A stretch of 64,000 nucleotides of DNA, from NCBI GenBank assembly GCA_024400115.1, contig JAKSNF010000008.1:1-64000 (forward strand), given 5' to 3'. This DNA is from Paludibacteraceae bacterium. Lineage in GTDB: Bacteria > Bacteroidota > Bacteroidia > Bacteroidales > Paludibacteraceae. This document shows, piece after piece, positions 43,213-52,911 of this stretch; positions within the stretch are counted from its first letter, which is position 1, and every line of letters starts with the position of its first letter. The notes under the pieces were generated by a model. It was not told where the DNA came from and made no database searches. It saw nothing but the letters and a program-made list of their open reading frames with translations. Both the position numbers and the translations under genes were made by a program.

Positions 43213-44441
43213 CCAAAAAAGATATTTGCTACCACAAAAGCGGCTATGACACCTACTAAATCGGCAATCAAGCAGCAAGCCACCGTATAACGTGTATTCT
43301 TAATCCCCACGCTCCCAAAATAAACAGCCAAGACATAGAAAGTAGTATCCGTGCACCCCTGTAAGGTACAGCACAAGCGCCCTACCAATGAGTCCGCTCC
43401 GTGGGTGGTCATAGCCTCAATCATCAATCCGCGAGCGCCACTACCGCTAAGCGGTTTCATGAGCGCCGTAGGAACCGCTCCCGATAAGTCGGGATTAATG
43501 CCCACCCACGCAAACAACTGAGCCATACCTTGTTCTAATAGATCCATGGCTCCACTGGCGCGGAACATACCCACCGCCACGAGGATGGCAATGAGATAAG
43601 GAATAATACCTATCGCCGTCTTAAAGCCATCCTTCGCCCCATCAATAAAAGCGTCATAGACATTGACTTTTTTGACCATGGCCTGAATAACAAACCAAGC
43701 TATCACGCCAAGCAGGACAACGGCAGCAATAAGGGAAGACATCTGCGAGAGACGCTCTTGAGGAAGGCGCGTTGCCATAACAAGAAGCAGCACCACCAAT
43801 GCCGTTAGACCGGCAATGACCCCTAAAACGACTTTATCCCACAAACGTATCTTCTGCGCAATACACGTAGCCACCAAGCCCGCCAAAGTAGAGAAATAGG
43901 TAGCAATCAAAATCGGCAAGAACACATCCGCCGGATTAGCCGCTCCTAACTGCGCACGATACGCCATGATGGTAGTAGGGATAAGGGTCAAGCCGCTGGC
44001 ACCAAGCACTACGAACATGATCATGGCGTTGGAAGCCTTGGACTTATCGTCATTAAGCTCTTGCAACTCCCCCATGGCTTTCAGCCCCATCGGCGTAGCG
44101 GCATTATCCAGACCTAACATATTCGCTGCTACGTTCATGAACATCGTACCAAAAACAGGGTGATTCTTAGGTAGCGAGGGGAAGATACGGCTAAAGAAAG
44201 GACTGACCCCCCGAGAAAGGGTATGTACAACGCCTCCTTGTTCCCCAATCTTCAGAATACCCATCCATAAGGAGAGCACTCCCGTGAGACCAAGAGAAAT
44301 CTCAAAACCGGTTTTAGCATTAGCAAACGTGGCATTTAAAATGTCCGAGAAAACATCTGCCTGACCAAAGCCAAAAAAGGCGATACAGCCCACCAAAAGG
44401 GACAAAAGTACCAATCCTATCCAAATATAATTCAAAATCAT
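43209..44441 (-). CDS. Fused SpmA/SpmB (nucleoside-recognition) membrane protein
   Basis: 410 residues from ATG 44441 (MILNYIWIGLVLLSL). The first half matches SpmA ('NVAANMLGLDNAATPMGLKA'), the second SpmB ('IPYLIAILVAVGMFRASGAM', then 'MKPLSGSGARGLMIEAMTTH' and 'TDTTFYVLAVYFGSVGIKN'), fused in one chain as in many Bacteroidota. About ten membrane helices. SpmA/B are named from spore maturation; in non-sporulating bacteria the role is unknown, perhaps transport. Confidence 0.9.
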   Translation of the reverse strand: MILNYIWIGLVLLSLLVGCIAFFGFGQADVFSDILNATFANAKTGFEISLGLTGVLSLWMGILKIGEQGGVVHTLSRGVSPFFSRIFPSLPKNHPVFGTMFMNVAANMLGLDNAATPMGLKAMGELQELNDDKSKASNAMIMFVVLGASGLTLIPTTIMAYRAQLGAANPADVFLPILIATYFSTLAGLVATCIAQKIRLWDKVVLGVIAGLTALVVLLLVMATRLPQERLSQMSSLIAAVVLLGVIAWFVIQAMVKKVNVYDAFIDGAKDGFKTAIGIIPYLIAILVAVGMFRASGAMDLLEQGMAQLFAWVGINPDLSGAVPTALMKPLSGSGARGLMIEAMTTHGADSLVGRLCCTLQGCTDTTFYVLAVYFGSVGIKNTRYTVACCLIADLVGVIAAFVVANIFFG

Positions 44442-44445
44442 GCGG

Positions 44446-44477
44446 CAAAGATAAGAAAAAATTTGCACATATGCAAA
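44446..44477 (-). promoter_or_regulatory. Promoter of spmAB
   Basis: Minus strand TTTG (44477-44474), 20 nt, TATCTTTG (44453-44446). The start codon follows within 5 bp, so the transcript may be nearly leaderless. It overlaps the divergent promoter at 44462. Confidence 0.75.
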
Positions 44478-44493
44478 AAAAAGTGTAATTTTG
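44462..44493 (+). promoter_or_regulatory. Promoter of the methyltransferase gene
   Basis: TTTG (44462-44465), 20 nt, TAATTTTG (44486-44493), only 9 bp before the ATG. Its -33 box lies inside the spacer of the leftward promoter. Confidence 0.75.
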
Positions 44494-44502
44494 TCGCCGA
44501 AA

Positions 44503-45309
44503 ATGAATAGTTTAGCTCTATATCGAACATTATCTTACCTCAAGCACCACCTTTTAGCATGGAATACGGGGGGAGAAGGCATTCATTCGCCGTCCCTTTT
44601 TTACATCGTTCACTATCTCTTTCCCAAGCAACATCGTTATTATGTATGGGATAGTATAGAGGAACGTCGCGAAGCTATGCTTTGTGCTCCCAAGCCCATT
44701 CCTATCACCGATTACGGGACGGGCAAGGACAGCGTGTTACAAGTTAGGCAGATTGCGCGCAGGCACTTGGAGAGTCGAGCGACAGACGAGTTGTTTTTTA
44801 AACTCATCGTTCACCTAAGGCACGAAATGAATCGTCCCTTGCGTATTATTGAGTTAGGCACTTCATTAGGAATCACCACTGCCTATTTGGCAACCGCAGC
44901 GAAGGATAATGAGGTGATTACCTTTGAGGGGAACGAACCAACATTAGAGATTGCCAAACTAAACTGGTCGAAATTAGCATTGAGCAACATAGAGGCTATT
45001 GTCGGGAACATAGACAGCACCTTAGATAAATCGCGTATATGCGCGAAAGAGGAAATGATTGATTTTGTGTTTATGGACGCCAACCATCAGTACGAACCCA
45101 CGCTTCGATATTTTGACATATTGGTTCAGAAAGTGCATAACAAATCCATTATCGTAGTGGACGATATCTACCACTCCCCAGAGATGCATCGTGCTTGGCA
45201 AACATTAAAGAAGCACCCTCAAGTCACATCGTCCATTGACTGTTACGCTTTCGGCATACTATTTTTTGATAAACATTATCTAAAACGACATTATACTATT
45301 CGCTTATGA
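44503..45309 (+). CDS. SAM-dependent methyltransferase, O-methyltransferase type
   Basis: 268 residues; the longer frame starts at a TTG inside the promoter and is rejected. 'RIIELGTSLGITTAYLATAA' is the SAM-binding motif I, with 'VITFEGNEPTLEIAK' (motif II) and 'IDFVFMDANHQYEPTLRYFD' after it, then 'IIVVDDIYHSPEM'. This is the class I catechol-O-methyltransferase-like type; the substrate is unknown. The next gene overlaps by 4 bp. Confidence 0.85.
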   Translation: MNSLALYRTLSYLKHHLLAWNTGGEGIHSPSLFYIVHYLFPKQHRYYVWDSIEERREAMLCAPKPIPITDYGTGKDSVLQVRQIARRHLESRATDELFFKLIVHLRHEMNRPLRIIELGTSLGITTAYLATAAKDNEVITFEGNEPTLEIAKLNWSKLALSNIEAIVGNIDSTLDKSRICAKEEMIDFVFMDANHQYEPTLRYFDILVQKVHNKSIIVVDDIYHSPEMHRAWQTLKKHPQVTSSIDCYAFGILFFDKHYLKRHYTIRL

Positions 45310-45836
45310 AGATTTACACTAAGACAGGAGACAAAGGAACCACTTGTCTTGCAACGGGAGAGAGAGTTCGTAAAACGGACCTTCGCATAGAAGCATATGG
45401 TACTGCGGATGAACTCAATAGTTTAGTAGGTTGGGTAAGGGCAGCGTTGCCTCAACAAGCAACTAAGGAAGACGAGCAGTTGACTTATATTCAGAATCGT
45501 CTTTTTGACCTCGGTGCGCGTTTGGCAGGATCTGAGTTGGAAGAGGATCCAAGATTGATACCCTCTTTAGAGTTATGGATGGACGAGATGCAAGCCGGTT
45601 TGCCGGAGAGTCATGTGTTTATTCTGCCAGCAGGCAATGAGGTAGTGACGCGATGTCATCTTGCGCGAACAGTAACCCGCAGGTTAGAGCGCTGTATGCT
45701 CCGATTAGAAACCCATCAAGTAAGCGATTCGGATATCATCTTTATCAACCGATTAAGTGATTACTTTTTTCTTCTCTCCAAAACACTCGGAAAACTCACT
45801 TCTGCACCCGTTTGTTCTTGGGAAAAGGTCAAATAA
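45306..45836 (+). CDS. Cob(I)alamin adenosyltransferase, PduO type
   Basis: 176 residues. 'MKIYTKTGDKGTTCLATGER' and 'RIEAYGTADELNSLVG' are the ATP-binding start of PduO-type enzymes, which attach the adenosyl group to cobalamin. 'CHLARTVTRRLER' and 'FINRLSDYFFLLSKT' are the conserved C-terminal motifs. No other corrinoid genes are nearby, so it probably serves a salvage pathway. Confidence 0.94.
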   Translation: MKIYTKTGDKGTTCLATGERVRKTDLRIEAYGTADELNSLVGWVRAALPQQATKEDEQLTYIQNRLFDLGARLAGSELEEDPRLIPSLELWMDEMQAGLPESHVFILPAGNEVVTRCHLARTVTRRLERCMLRLETHQVSDSDIIFINRLSDYFFLLSKTLGKLTSAPVCSWEKVK

Positions 45837-45877
45837 GTGGCAAAATGCGTAAAAAAACAAAAAAAATGCGGCATTTT

Positions 45878-45909
45878 CTTGCATAAGTCAAAATAAAGTT
45901 GTAATTTTG
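45878..45909 (+). promoter_or_regulatory. Promoter of the DUF2795/type IX operon
   Basis: CTTG (45878-45881), 20 nt, TAATTTTG (45902-45909). It lies 20 bp before the DUF2795 ATG and could drive the secretion genes downstream. Confidence 0.7.
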
Positions 45910-45929
45910 CGCGCTAATTTGGATTTATT

Positions 45930-46151
45930 ATGTATTGGACACTGGAATTAGCTTCTAAAATAGAAGACGCTCCTTGGCCTGCAACCAAAGACGAGTTATT
46001 AGATTACGCCAATCGCATTGGCGCACCGATGGAGGTTATAGAGAACCTTCAGGAAATAGAGGACGACGAAGAAATATACGAGAGTATAGAGGATCTTTGG
46101 CCGGATTATCCGACTAAGGATGACTTTTTCTTTGACGAAGAAGAGTACTAA
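45930..46151 (+). CDS. DUF2795 protein
   Basis: 73 residues, very acidic. 'WPATKDELLDYANRIGAPME' and 'VIENLQEIEDDEEIYESIED' followed by 'LWPDYP' are the DUF2795 pattern, a small family present across Bacteroidota and elsewhere with no known function. It is first in the long rightward run and stops one base before porP. Confidence 0.9.
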   Translation: MYWTLELASKIEDAPWPATKDELLDYANRIGAPMEVIENLQEIEDDEEIYESIEDLWPDYPTKDDFFFDEEEY

Positions 46152-46152
46152 G

Positions 46153-47118
46153 GTGAAGAAGTATATCGCTCTAATAATAATGTTGGTGTTTGGGCTTGCC
46201 GTTTCGCGCGCGCAGTTCGACCCACTTATTGGACAATATATGTATTTACCGACCGCATACAATCCTGCAGCGGCAGGAGAAGGCGATTTAATGAAGGTAG
46301 CCGGTTTGCACCGCATGCAAAACATCGGCATTCAGAATGCGCCCATGACAACATTCTTCTCCCTCACTTCTCCCTTTGCTATAGGGAAAACCAAGCACGG
46401 TGCCGGTATCCGTTTTATGAACGACCGCTTTGGTTTGTTTACGAACCAGTCGTTTCACCTACAATACTGTTATCGTCAGCCGTTAGGCAAAGGTTCGTTA
46501 AACATTGGATTAGAGGGAGGTTTTATTAATGTGGGTTTTAAAGGAGATAGTGTTAACTTAAGTCAGATGCAGTCCACCTATTTCCGTCAAGACGACCCCG
46601 CGGTGCCATCGGCGTTGAAATCGGATATGAAGTTTGATTTAGGGGTAGGTCTTTATTACTCCACTTCCACGTGGTGGGTTGGCGGCAGTTACAGTCACCT
46701 TACTCGTCCGGTAGCGGAGTTGGATATGGAGAATAGCAAGTCGGCAGCCGTCAAGGTGATAGGAACGATGTATATAGCAGGCGGATACCACTTTCGGTTA
46801 AAGCACCATAAAGAGTGGCAATTGACTCCTTCCGCCATGGTGATGTCGGACTTTCGGTCTTGGGATGCTAATGTGACGTTGATGTGTGATTATAAAGACC
46901 GTTATCGTTGGGGATTGGGTTACCGCATTTTGGGGAGTGTAAATGTGCTGGTGAACATAGATATTATCAATGGTTTGAGCATCGGTTATACGGGGGAGAT
47001 TCCTACAAGCCGATTAATATCCGAGAGTTTTGGTACGCACGAGATATATTTGGCTTATGGGTTTGAGATTTTGAAGCCTAAACGTACCAACCGATATAAA
47101 AGTGTGAGATATTTATAA
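46153..47118 (+). CDS. porP: Type IX secretion outer-membrane protein PorP
   Basis: Start chosen at GTG 46153 (then KKYIALIIMLVFGLAVSRA, a signal peptide), one base after the previous stop, giving 321 residues. The ATG at 46120 would overlap DUF2795 by 32 bp. 'QFDPLIGQYMYLPTAYNPAA' is the PorP/SprF signature, followed by barrel strands ('GAGIRFMNDRFG', 'FDLGVGLYYST'). PorP lies first in the porPKLMN operon and helps assemble the secretion apparatus in the outer membrane. Confidence 0.92.
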   Translation: MKKYIALIIMLVFGLAVSRAQFDPLIGQYMYLPTAYNPAAAGEGDLMKVAGLHRMQNIGIQNAPMTTFFSLTSPFAIGKTKHGAGIRFMNDRFGLFTNQSFHLQYCYRQPLGKGSLNIGLEGGFINVGFKGDSVNLSQMQSTYFRQDDPAVPSALKSDMKFDLGVGLYYSTSTWWVGGSYSHLTRPVAELDMENSKSAAVKVIGTMYIAGGYHFRLKHHKEWQLTPSAMVMSDFRSWDANVTLMCDYKDRYRWGLGYRILGSVNVLVNIDIINGLSIGYTGEIPTSRLISESFGTHEIYLAYGFEILKPKRTNRYKSVRYL

Positions 47119-47138
47119 ACAACAAATAATTAATCTGT

Positions 47139-48482
47139 ATGACAAAAAAAATGAAAATGCTACCTTTTGCTATTTTCGCAATAGCTATGGTAAGTTGTAA
47201 CAAGCCCGCCGGAGAACTCATCGGTGTGGGCGATTCCGGAAATTTCCAAGAAGCCAATCCTTACGGAATGGTACTTATTCAAGGTGGTGCCTTTCAGATG
47301 GGTCCCAACACACAATCAGCTATTTTTGAGGAGCCTGACAATTTAGTGCATGCCACTGTTCAATCCTTTTGGATGGATCAAACCGAGATTACCAATTCGG
47401 AGTATCATCAATTCATTAATTGGGTACGTGATTCGATTGCAATGACAAAACTTGTCGAAGCTGGTAGAACCGAATTCGCCAACGTTCCCAAAGGAGAGGA
47501 TCTAAACGTAGAGGAATACACTCTTAATTGGAAGAGAAAAATTCCGTGGAATGACCCCGAAGTTAAAGAGGCATTAAAAGACCTTTATACTCCCGCAGGC
47601 AAATTTAATAATCTCAATTTGCGTTATTCCTATACTTGGTTAGAGATTAACCAAGCCGCTGCATTACAAAATCGCTTTAATGTTAACACAGGAAAATACG
47701 AAGAAGGTGCATTCGTCACGGTAGATACATCATGGGTTGACGAAGACAATGTAATTCAAGACCGCACTATCCGACGTGAAGTTCATGGAGAGAGCGATTT
47801 CATCTCCAAGAAGATTATTTGCATTTATCCTGACACTTTGGTTTGGGCTCGCGATTTCCAATACTCTTTCGACGACCCACTCGTGCTGAAGTATTTCTCA
47901 CACCCAGGTTATTTGAATTATCCAGTTGTTGGTGTAACTTGGGAGCAAGCAGTAGCGTTTTGTGCTTGGCGTACTGATTATTTTAATGCCCATAGCATTG
48001 ACGGAGCACAAGATTATCGTTTGCCCACCGAGAGCGAATGGGAATACGCCTCTCGCGGTGGCAAAAGGATGGCAACTTATCCTTGGGGTAATAACTATGC
48101 CCGCAGTTCAGATGGTTGTTTCTTAGCTAATTTCAAACCCTTCCGTGGTTCCTATAATGATGACCAAGGTATCATAACGATGAAGGTAGGTCAGTACCGC
48201 CCGAACGATTTTGGTCTATATGATATGGCTGGTAACGTAGCCGAATGGACGGCATCGTCTTATCAAACCACCAACAACTCTACTGTTCACGATTTGAACC
48301 CTGATGTTGTGTATCATGCTCATTATTCCGACCCTGATGTATTCAAACGTAAAGTTACTAAGGGTGGTAGTTGGAAAGACATTAGTTACTTCTTGCAGTG
48401 CGGTGTTCGCTCCTTTGAATATCAAGACATGGGACGCTCATACATCGGTTTCCGCTGCGTTCGCAGCCACATTGGCGATTGA
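47139..48482 (+). CDS. gldK: Type IX secretion lipoprotein GldK/PorK
   Basis: 447 residues. Lipoprotein signal with Cys near residue 19 ('AIAMVSCNKPAGE'), then a formylglycine-enzyme-like (FGE-sulfatase) domain: 'GMVLIQGGAFQMGPN', 'YHQFINWVRDSI', 'YRLPTESEWEYASRGG', 'YDMAGNVAEWTASSYQ', 'GGSWKD', 'GFRCVRSH'. GldK/PorK forms the outer-membrane-anchored ring with GldN/PorN. Confidence 0.96.
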   Translation: MTKKMKMLPFAIFAIAMVSCNKPAGELIGVGDSGNFQEANPYGMVLIQGGAFQMGPNTQSAIFEEPDNLVHATVQSFWMDQTEITNSEYHQFINWVRDSIAMTKLVEAGRTEFANVPKGEDLNVEEYTLNWKRKIPWNDPEVKEALKDLYTPAGKFNNLNLRYSYTWLEINQAAALQNRFNVNTGKYEEGAFVTVDTSWVDEDNVIQDRTIRREVHGESDFISKKIICIYPDTLVWARDFQYSFDDPLVLKYFSHPGYLNYPVVGVTWEQAVAFCAWRTDYFNAHSIDGAQDYRLPTESEWEYASRGGKRMATYPWGNNYARSSDGCFLANFKPFRGSYNDDQGIITMKVGQYRPNDFGLYDMAGNVAEWTASSYQTTNNSTVHDLNPDVVYHAHYSDPDVFKRKVTKGGSWKDISYFLQCGVRSFEYQDMGRSYIGFRCVRSHIGD

Positions 48483-48543
48483 AAATAAACAAAACAAAAC
48501 AAATCTATATTATTTATTAACTTTTAATCTTTAAAGTATTATT

Positions 48544-49536
48544 ATGGCTAAAGAAACAAAAAAGTTAGGATTCTGGAAGTCATTCATGCTGAAGTACGAA
48601 TCCTACACAGGAAAAAAAGTCGTTAACTGCGTTTATTGCTTAGGAGCTGCCGTTGTTATTTTCGGTGCATTGTGTAAGATTATGCACTTCTCCTTTGCAG
48701 GTCCTTTCTTAATGACAGGTATGATTACCGAGGCATTGCTTTTCACTATTGGTTGCTTAGACAAGCCTCACGCTGAGTACCATTGGCAGAACGTGTTCCC
48801 TCAATTGGTAGGCTACGGAGCAGATCCTGCAGAATTAGAAGAATTAGCAAACAAGCCGCGCCCCACTTTGTTAGGTATGGGTAGTGAAGGTGGTGCAACC
48901 GTTGCTGCTCCTGTTGCTGCTACTGCAACGGAAGCTAAAAAAGCAAACGTTCCTTCTCTTTCAGACAAAGACCTCGAGGCTTTGAAAGGAAGTATCTCCG
49001 ATTTGGCAAATACAGCTTCTCAACTCAGCGAACTTGGTAAGATTGCTGACAAGACCAACAAACTCGGTGAAAAAATGGATGCTGCCGGTGCAGCTGCAGA
49101 CAAGTTCATTGGCAGTGCAGAAGGTATTACCGCTTCCGGAGCTACACTAACCAAGTCTATGAACGCCGTTGCACAAGCCTTCGATAAGAAGAACGAGGAT
49201 TTGACGAACGCATATTCGAACTTAGTGAACGAAATGCAAACGGTAGCCATGAGTTCCAAGAACTTTGAACAACAAGTAGGTACTATTAACCAAAAACTCA
49301 CTATGTTGAACTCTGTATATGAGTTGCAAATCAATGCCGCTCAGGCACAAGCAGATGCCTTCAAGGCGCAAACAACACAAGTGAACGGACTCAACGAGGC
49401 TATTCAAAAGATTCAAAGCACTACCGCTGAAGCCGCTACTGCCGGTGAAGAGTACAAGGCTGCTACCAAGCAATTAACGAAACAGGTAGTTGACCTCAAC
49501 AAGATTTATGGAAATATGCTAACTGCCTTAAAATAA
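48544..49536 (+). CDS. gldL: Type IX secretion inner-membrane protein GldL/PorL
   Basis: 330 residues with two N-terminal membrane helices ('VVIFGALCKIMHFSFAGPFL' and 'MTGMITEALLFTIGCLD', with Glu 63) and a long cytoplasmic part rich in Ala/Gln coiled coil. GldL with GldM forms the proton-driven rotary motor of type IX secretion and gliding. Acidic residues in its second helix are known to matter. It is longer than many GldL proteins because of the coiled-coil extension. Confidence 0.95.
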   Translation: MAKETKKLGFWKSFMLKYESYTGKKVVNCVYCLGAAVVIFGALCKIMHFSFAGPFLMTGMITEALLFTIGCLDKPHAEYHWQNVFPQLVGYGADPAELEELANKPRPTLLGMGSEGGATVAAPVAATATEAKKANVPSLSDKDLEALKGSISDLANTASQLSELGKIADKTNKLGEKMDAAGAAADKFIGSAEGITASGATLTKSMNAVAQAFDKKNEDLTNAYSNLVNEMQTVAMSSKNFEQQVGTINQKLTMLNSVYELQINAAQAQADAFKAQTTQVNGLNEAIQKIQSTTAEAATAGEEYKAATKQLTKQVVDLNKIYGNMLTALK

Positions 49537-49542
49537 TAGACT

Positions 49543-51081
49543 ATGGGAGGAGCTAAAAACTGTCCGGAAACCCCGAGACAAAAAATGATTGGTATGATGT
49601 ATCTGGTGCTCACCGCCATGTTGGCGTTGAACGTGAGTGCCGATATCATCAACGGTTACGCGAAAGTGGATGATAGTTTACATTCTACCATTAACACGGT
49701 AGAGGCGAAAAACGAATTCTTCTATCGCAATTTCAAATCCATGATGGATCAGAACCCCGAGAAGACCAAAGAATGGTATGAACGTTCTTTACAATTGAAA
49801 GAGCAATCTGATTCAATTTATAATTACATTCAGAACTTCAAGGATGAACTCGTATTGATGGCTGACGGAAGTGAAGCACCAAAGAATGCTACCGTAGGTC
49901 AATTAAACAAGAAAGATGACACCAATATTCCACACAACTATGGTCTAAACCAAAAAAATGGTGAAATTCTAAAAAATCGAGTTGTGGAATATCGCGAGTT
50001 CTTGAAAGGGCTGTGCAATAACCGCTTGGACAAAGAATTTGATGTTACATTCGCTGTAAGTGACGGAGTTAACGCTGATGGTGAAACGATTAGTTGGGAA
50101 GCAACCCTCTTCCACGAGATGCCCCTCTGCGCTACGCTAACCATGCTTTCTAAGATTCAAAACGACATTCGTACCGAGGAAAGTAATGTTTTGACATGGC
50201 TTACGAATCAAACGGATGCCGGTGACTTGCGTGTAAACAAACTGCAAGCCTACGTAATCCCGAAGTCTGACTACGTTATTCGTGGTGGTAAATATTCTGC
50301 CCAAATCATCTTGGCAGCTATTGACTCTACGCAAAACCCCGAGTACTACATTGAAGGACAACGAATTAATGACAACGGACTTTACGAAGTTACAGCTACA
50401 GGTACGGGCTTGAAGAAATTCAAGGGTAGTATCTCTTTTCTTAATAATATGGGAGAGATGGAAAACCTTCCCTTCGAGAGCAGTTATAGCGTTGGTGAGC
50501 CTTCGGTTACCATTTCCAATACTGACCTCAACATTATGTATCGCAAACATGAGAATAAGTTCTCTATTTCTGTTCCCGGTGTGAGCAACGACAAAATCAA
50601 AGTATCCGTTTCCGGTGCTACTGTTAGACAAAGCGGAGGTATGTGGGTTATTGTCCCCGGAGAATCAGCTAAGGAGGTTTCCATCTCCGTTCAAGCAGAG
50701 ATTGAAGGCAAGATGCAAGCCATGGGAAGTCAAAAATACCGTGTAAAGCCTCTTCCACAACCAGGCGCGTATTTCAAGAGCAGAGAGTTTGAATATTCTG
50801 ACGGATATATATCACGTAGTGCTTTGCTTCAAAAGGACGCTACGATTATTGCAAGTTATGGTCCCGATGGTCTTTTGAACTTACCCTTTACCATAGTCGG
50901 CTTTAAAGTTAAGATTAACGGAACATTCTACGATGTTAAGGGCAACAAATTCACCCAAAACGAGATTAACAAACTTGGACAATTGAAGCAGGGTGCCGAT
51001 ATTATCATTGCTGACATTCGTGCTAAAGGACCTAATGGAGATATCACCAAATTAAAGAGTCTCTTGCTTACATTGAACTAA
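49543..51081 (+). CDS. gldM: Type IX secretion motor protein GldM/PorM
   Basis: 512 residues. One N-terminal membrane helix ('MIGMMYLVLTAMLALNVSAD'), then a large periplasmic part in four domains ('VDDSLHSTINTVEAKNEFFY' ... 'YVIPKSDYVIRGGKYSAQII' ... 'SVSGATVRQSGGMWVIVPGE'). GldM transmits motor torque through the periplasm to the GldK/N ring. It directly follows gldL. Confidence 0.96.
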   Translation: MGGAKNCPETPRQKMIGMMYLVLTAMLALNVSADIINGYAKVDDSLHSTINTVEAKNEFFYRNFKSMMDQNPEKTKEWYERSLQLKEQSDSIYNYIQNFKDELVLMADGSEAPKNATVGQLNKKDDTNIPHNYGLNQKNGEILKNRVVEYREFLKGLCNNRLDKEFDVTFAVSDGVNADGETISWEATLFHEMPLCATLTMLSKIQNDIRTEESNVLTWLTNQTDAGDLRVNKLQAYVIPKSDYVIRGGKYSAQIILAAIDSTQNPEYYIEGQRINDNGLYEVTATGTGLKKFKGSISFLNNMGEMENLPFESSYSVGEPSVTISNTDLNIMYRKHENKFSISVPGVSNDKIKVSVSGATVRQSGGMWVIVPGESAKEVSISVQAEIEGKMQAMGSQKYRVKPLPQPGAYFKSREFEYSDGYISRSALLQKDATIIASYGPDGLLNLPFTIVGFKVKINGTFYDVKGNKFTQNEINKLGQLKQGADIIIADIRAKGPNGDITKLKSLLLTLN

Positions 51082-51097
51082 AAAAATATCCCTACAC

Positions 51098-52048
51098 ATG
51101 AAACGTTTTATTTTTATTCTCATCTGCTCATGCGGTGTTAGTTTGAGTTTGATTGCGCAACATCAAGTTAACAATTTCCTTGACGAAATGGGAATTGCTC
51201 AAATTACGACAGCAACGTACAATCCGCAGTCAGATTTCCTTTTCGTTACTAATCACAGAGCAGAAGATGTAATTTGGTCGCGTGTTGTTTATCGCGTTAT
51301 TGATATGCGTTATAAACAAAACTACCAACTTTATTTCCCTACTAGCTCCGATAGTATCAATTGTCGTTCGTTGTTTAAAGTGATTGTAGATGCTATCATT
51401 GATGGTATGCCTGTCTATGAGAATCGAGCGAATCAAGTTCGTCCTGACTTCAAAAAGCAAATACAAAAAATGCTTCTTCCAACCATTTGCTTTATCTATG
51501 ATCCCGCTAAAGATACCCCAGAGAATCCTAACTACATGAACGTAGCAGAGTCAGATGATATGCTCTTTCACTACGATTCTATTCAGGATAAATTAAGTTT
51601 CCACTTCTTCCCCTATGAGGTTTTTGTACGCAATCAACTTAAATATGTTATTCAAGAAGTGATTTTCTTTGACCGTCATTACTCTCGTTTGTATAGCAAG
51701 ATTATGGCGATTGCTCCTCTGCATTCAGACAAAATAGAGGTTAAAGAAGGAGACAACATCAATTACACGCAGGCAATGAGTCAATCCTTACTTTTCTGGA
51801 TACCCTTTGATGCGCTTCGTCCGTATCTCCAGAAGCAGTTTGTCATTACAGACAGGAACGATACCAAGCGTGTTACGTATGATGAGTTCTTCCAAAAGAA
51901 ACTTTACTCCTCTTATCTCTTGGGTGATGGTAATATCTATAACCGACTTATCACAGATTATATCAAGACACCTGAGGAAGCAAAAAAAGAGCAGGATCGT
52001 ATCGCAGAAGAGTTACTCAACTTTGAACAAGATCTTTGGGAATATTAA
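51098..52048 (+). CDS. gldN: Type IX secretion protein GldN/PorN
   Basis: 316 residues with signal peptide. 'DVIWSRVVYRVIDMRYKQN' and 'YQLYFPTSSDSINCRSLFKV' are the conserved core, and 'TYDEFFQKKLYSSYLLGDGN' near the end is also typical. The protein forms rings with GldK. The gene ends in TAATG, overlapping the ftsX start. Confidence 0.95.
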   Translation: MKRFIFILICSCGVSLSLIAQHQVNNFLDEMGIAQITTATYNPQSDFLFVTNHRAEDVIWSRVVYRVIDMRYKQNYQLYFPTSSDSINCRSLFKVIVDAIIDGMPVYENRANQVRPDFKKQIQKMLLPTICFIYDPAKDTPENPNYMNVAESDDMLFHYDSIQDKLSFHFFPYEVFVRNQLKYVIQEVIFFDRHYSRLYSKIMAIAPLHSDKIEVKEGDNINYTQAMSQSLLFWIPFDALRPYLQKQFVITDRNDTKRVTYDEFFQKKLYSSYLLGDGNIYNRLITDYIKTPEEAKKEQDRIAEELLNFEQDLWEY

Positions 52049-52911
52049 TGGCTAAGCAACGGCGTTTCTTCAATATGTACCTCACCTCTGCCATTAGTGT
52101 GGCAATGGTGTTATTCCTTATCGGCCTATTGGGTGTGTTATTACTAACCACCCATTCGGTCGTTCGCCGTGTTCGAGAGAACATGACCATTACCGTTATG
52201 ATCAAGCCGAGCGCATCCCCACAACAAGTGGATGAATTAGGAAAACTCTTACAAGAAGCGCCCTATGTTAAAACAGCTCATTATATTTCCCAACAAGAGG
52301 CACTTGAGGAACATATCTCGGCTTTAGGAGAGGATCCAACCCAGTACTTAGGCTACAATCCTCTTCGTGCCAGTTTTGAGGTACACCCTATAGATTTATA
52401 CGCGCGCGCGGATAGTATGGTGGTTATAGAACAACAACTTACAACGATAAGTTCTGTAGATGAGGTTCTTTATCAAAAGAACATTGTTAAGCAACTCAAC
52501 TCCAACCTCAGCCAAGCATATATAGGCATCTTTATCATCACAATCATTTTGCTATGTATAGCATTGGCACTTATCACCAACACCATTCGTTTGCAAATCT
52601 ATTCCAAACGCTTTATCATTCATACCATGTCTCTTGTAGGGGCTACCGGTTGGATGATTCGTCGTCCTTTCATTCGGCGCAATGTCATAGTGGGGTTATG
52701 TGCAGGTATAGTAGCATTGGGAGTGCTAATGTGTGTTCTTTATTGCCTCAACACTAAATTAGGGATATTGCTCTTTCCGCTCAACACTACCAATGTTTTG
52801 ACCTTAGTTGCTTTTGTGCTCTCTTCCGGATTAGTGATTACCCTACTTGCTTCCTATGTAGCTACTAATCATTATTTACATATGAATGCAAATAATATGT
52901 ATCGCGTATGA
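52048..52911 (+). CDS. ftsX: Cell-division ABC transporter permease FtsX
   Basis: 287 residues from ATG 52048 (MAKQRRFFNMYLTSAISVAM). Four membrane helices with an extracellular loop ('NMTITVMIKPSASPQQVDEL' ... 'YLGYNPLRASFEVHP') fit FtsX, which with FtsE controls peptidoglycan hydrolases at division. FtsE is not in the window. Translation is coupled to gldN. Confidence 0.93.
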   Translation: MAKQRRFFNMYLTSAISVAMVLFLIGLLGVLLLTTHSVVRRVRENMTITVMIKPSASPQQVDELGKLLQEAPYVKTAHYISQQEALEEHISALGEDPTQYLGYNPLRASFEVHPIDLYARADSMVVIEQQLTTISSVDEVLYQKNIVKQLNSNLSQAYIGIFIITIILLCIALALITNTIRLQIYSKRFIIHTMSLVGATGWMIRRPFIRRNVIVGLCAGIVALGVLMCVLYCLNTKLGILLFPLNTTNVLTLVAFVLSSGLVITLLASYVATNHYLHMNANNMYRV

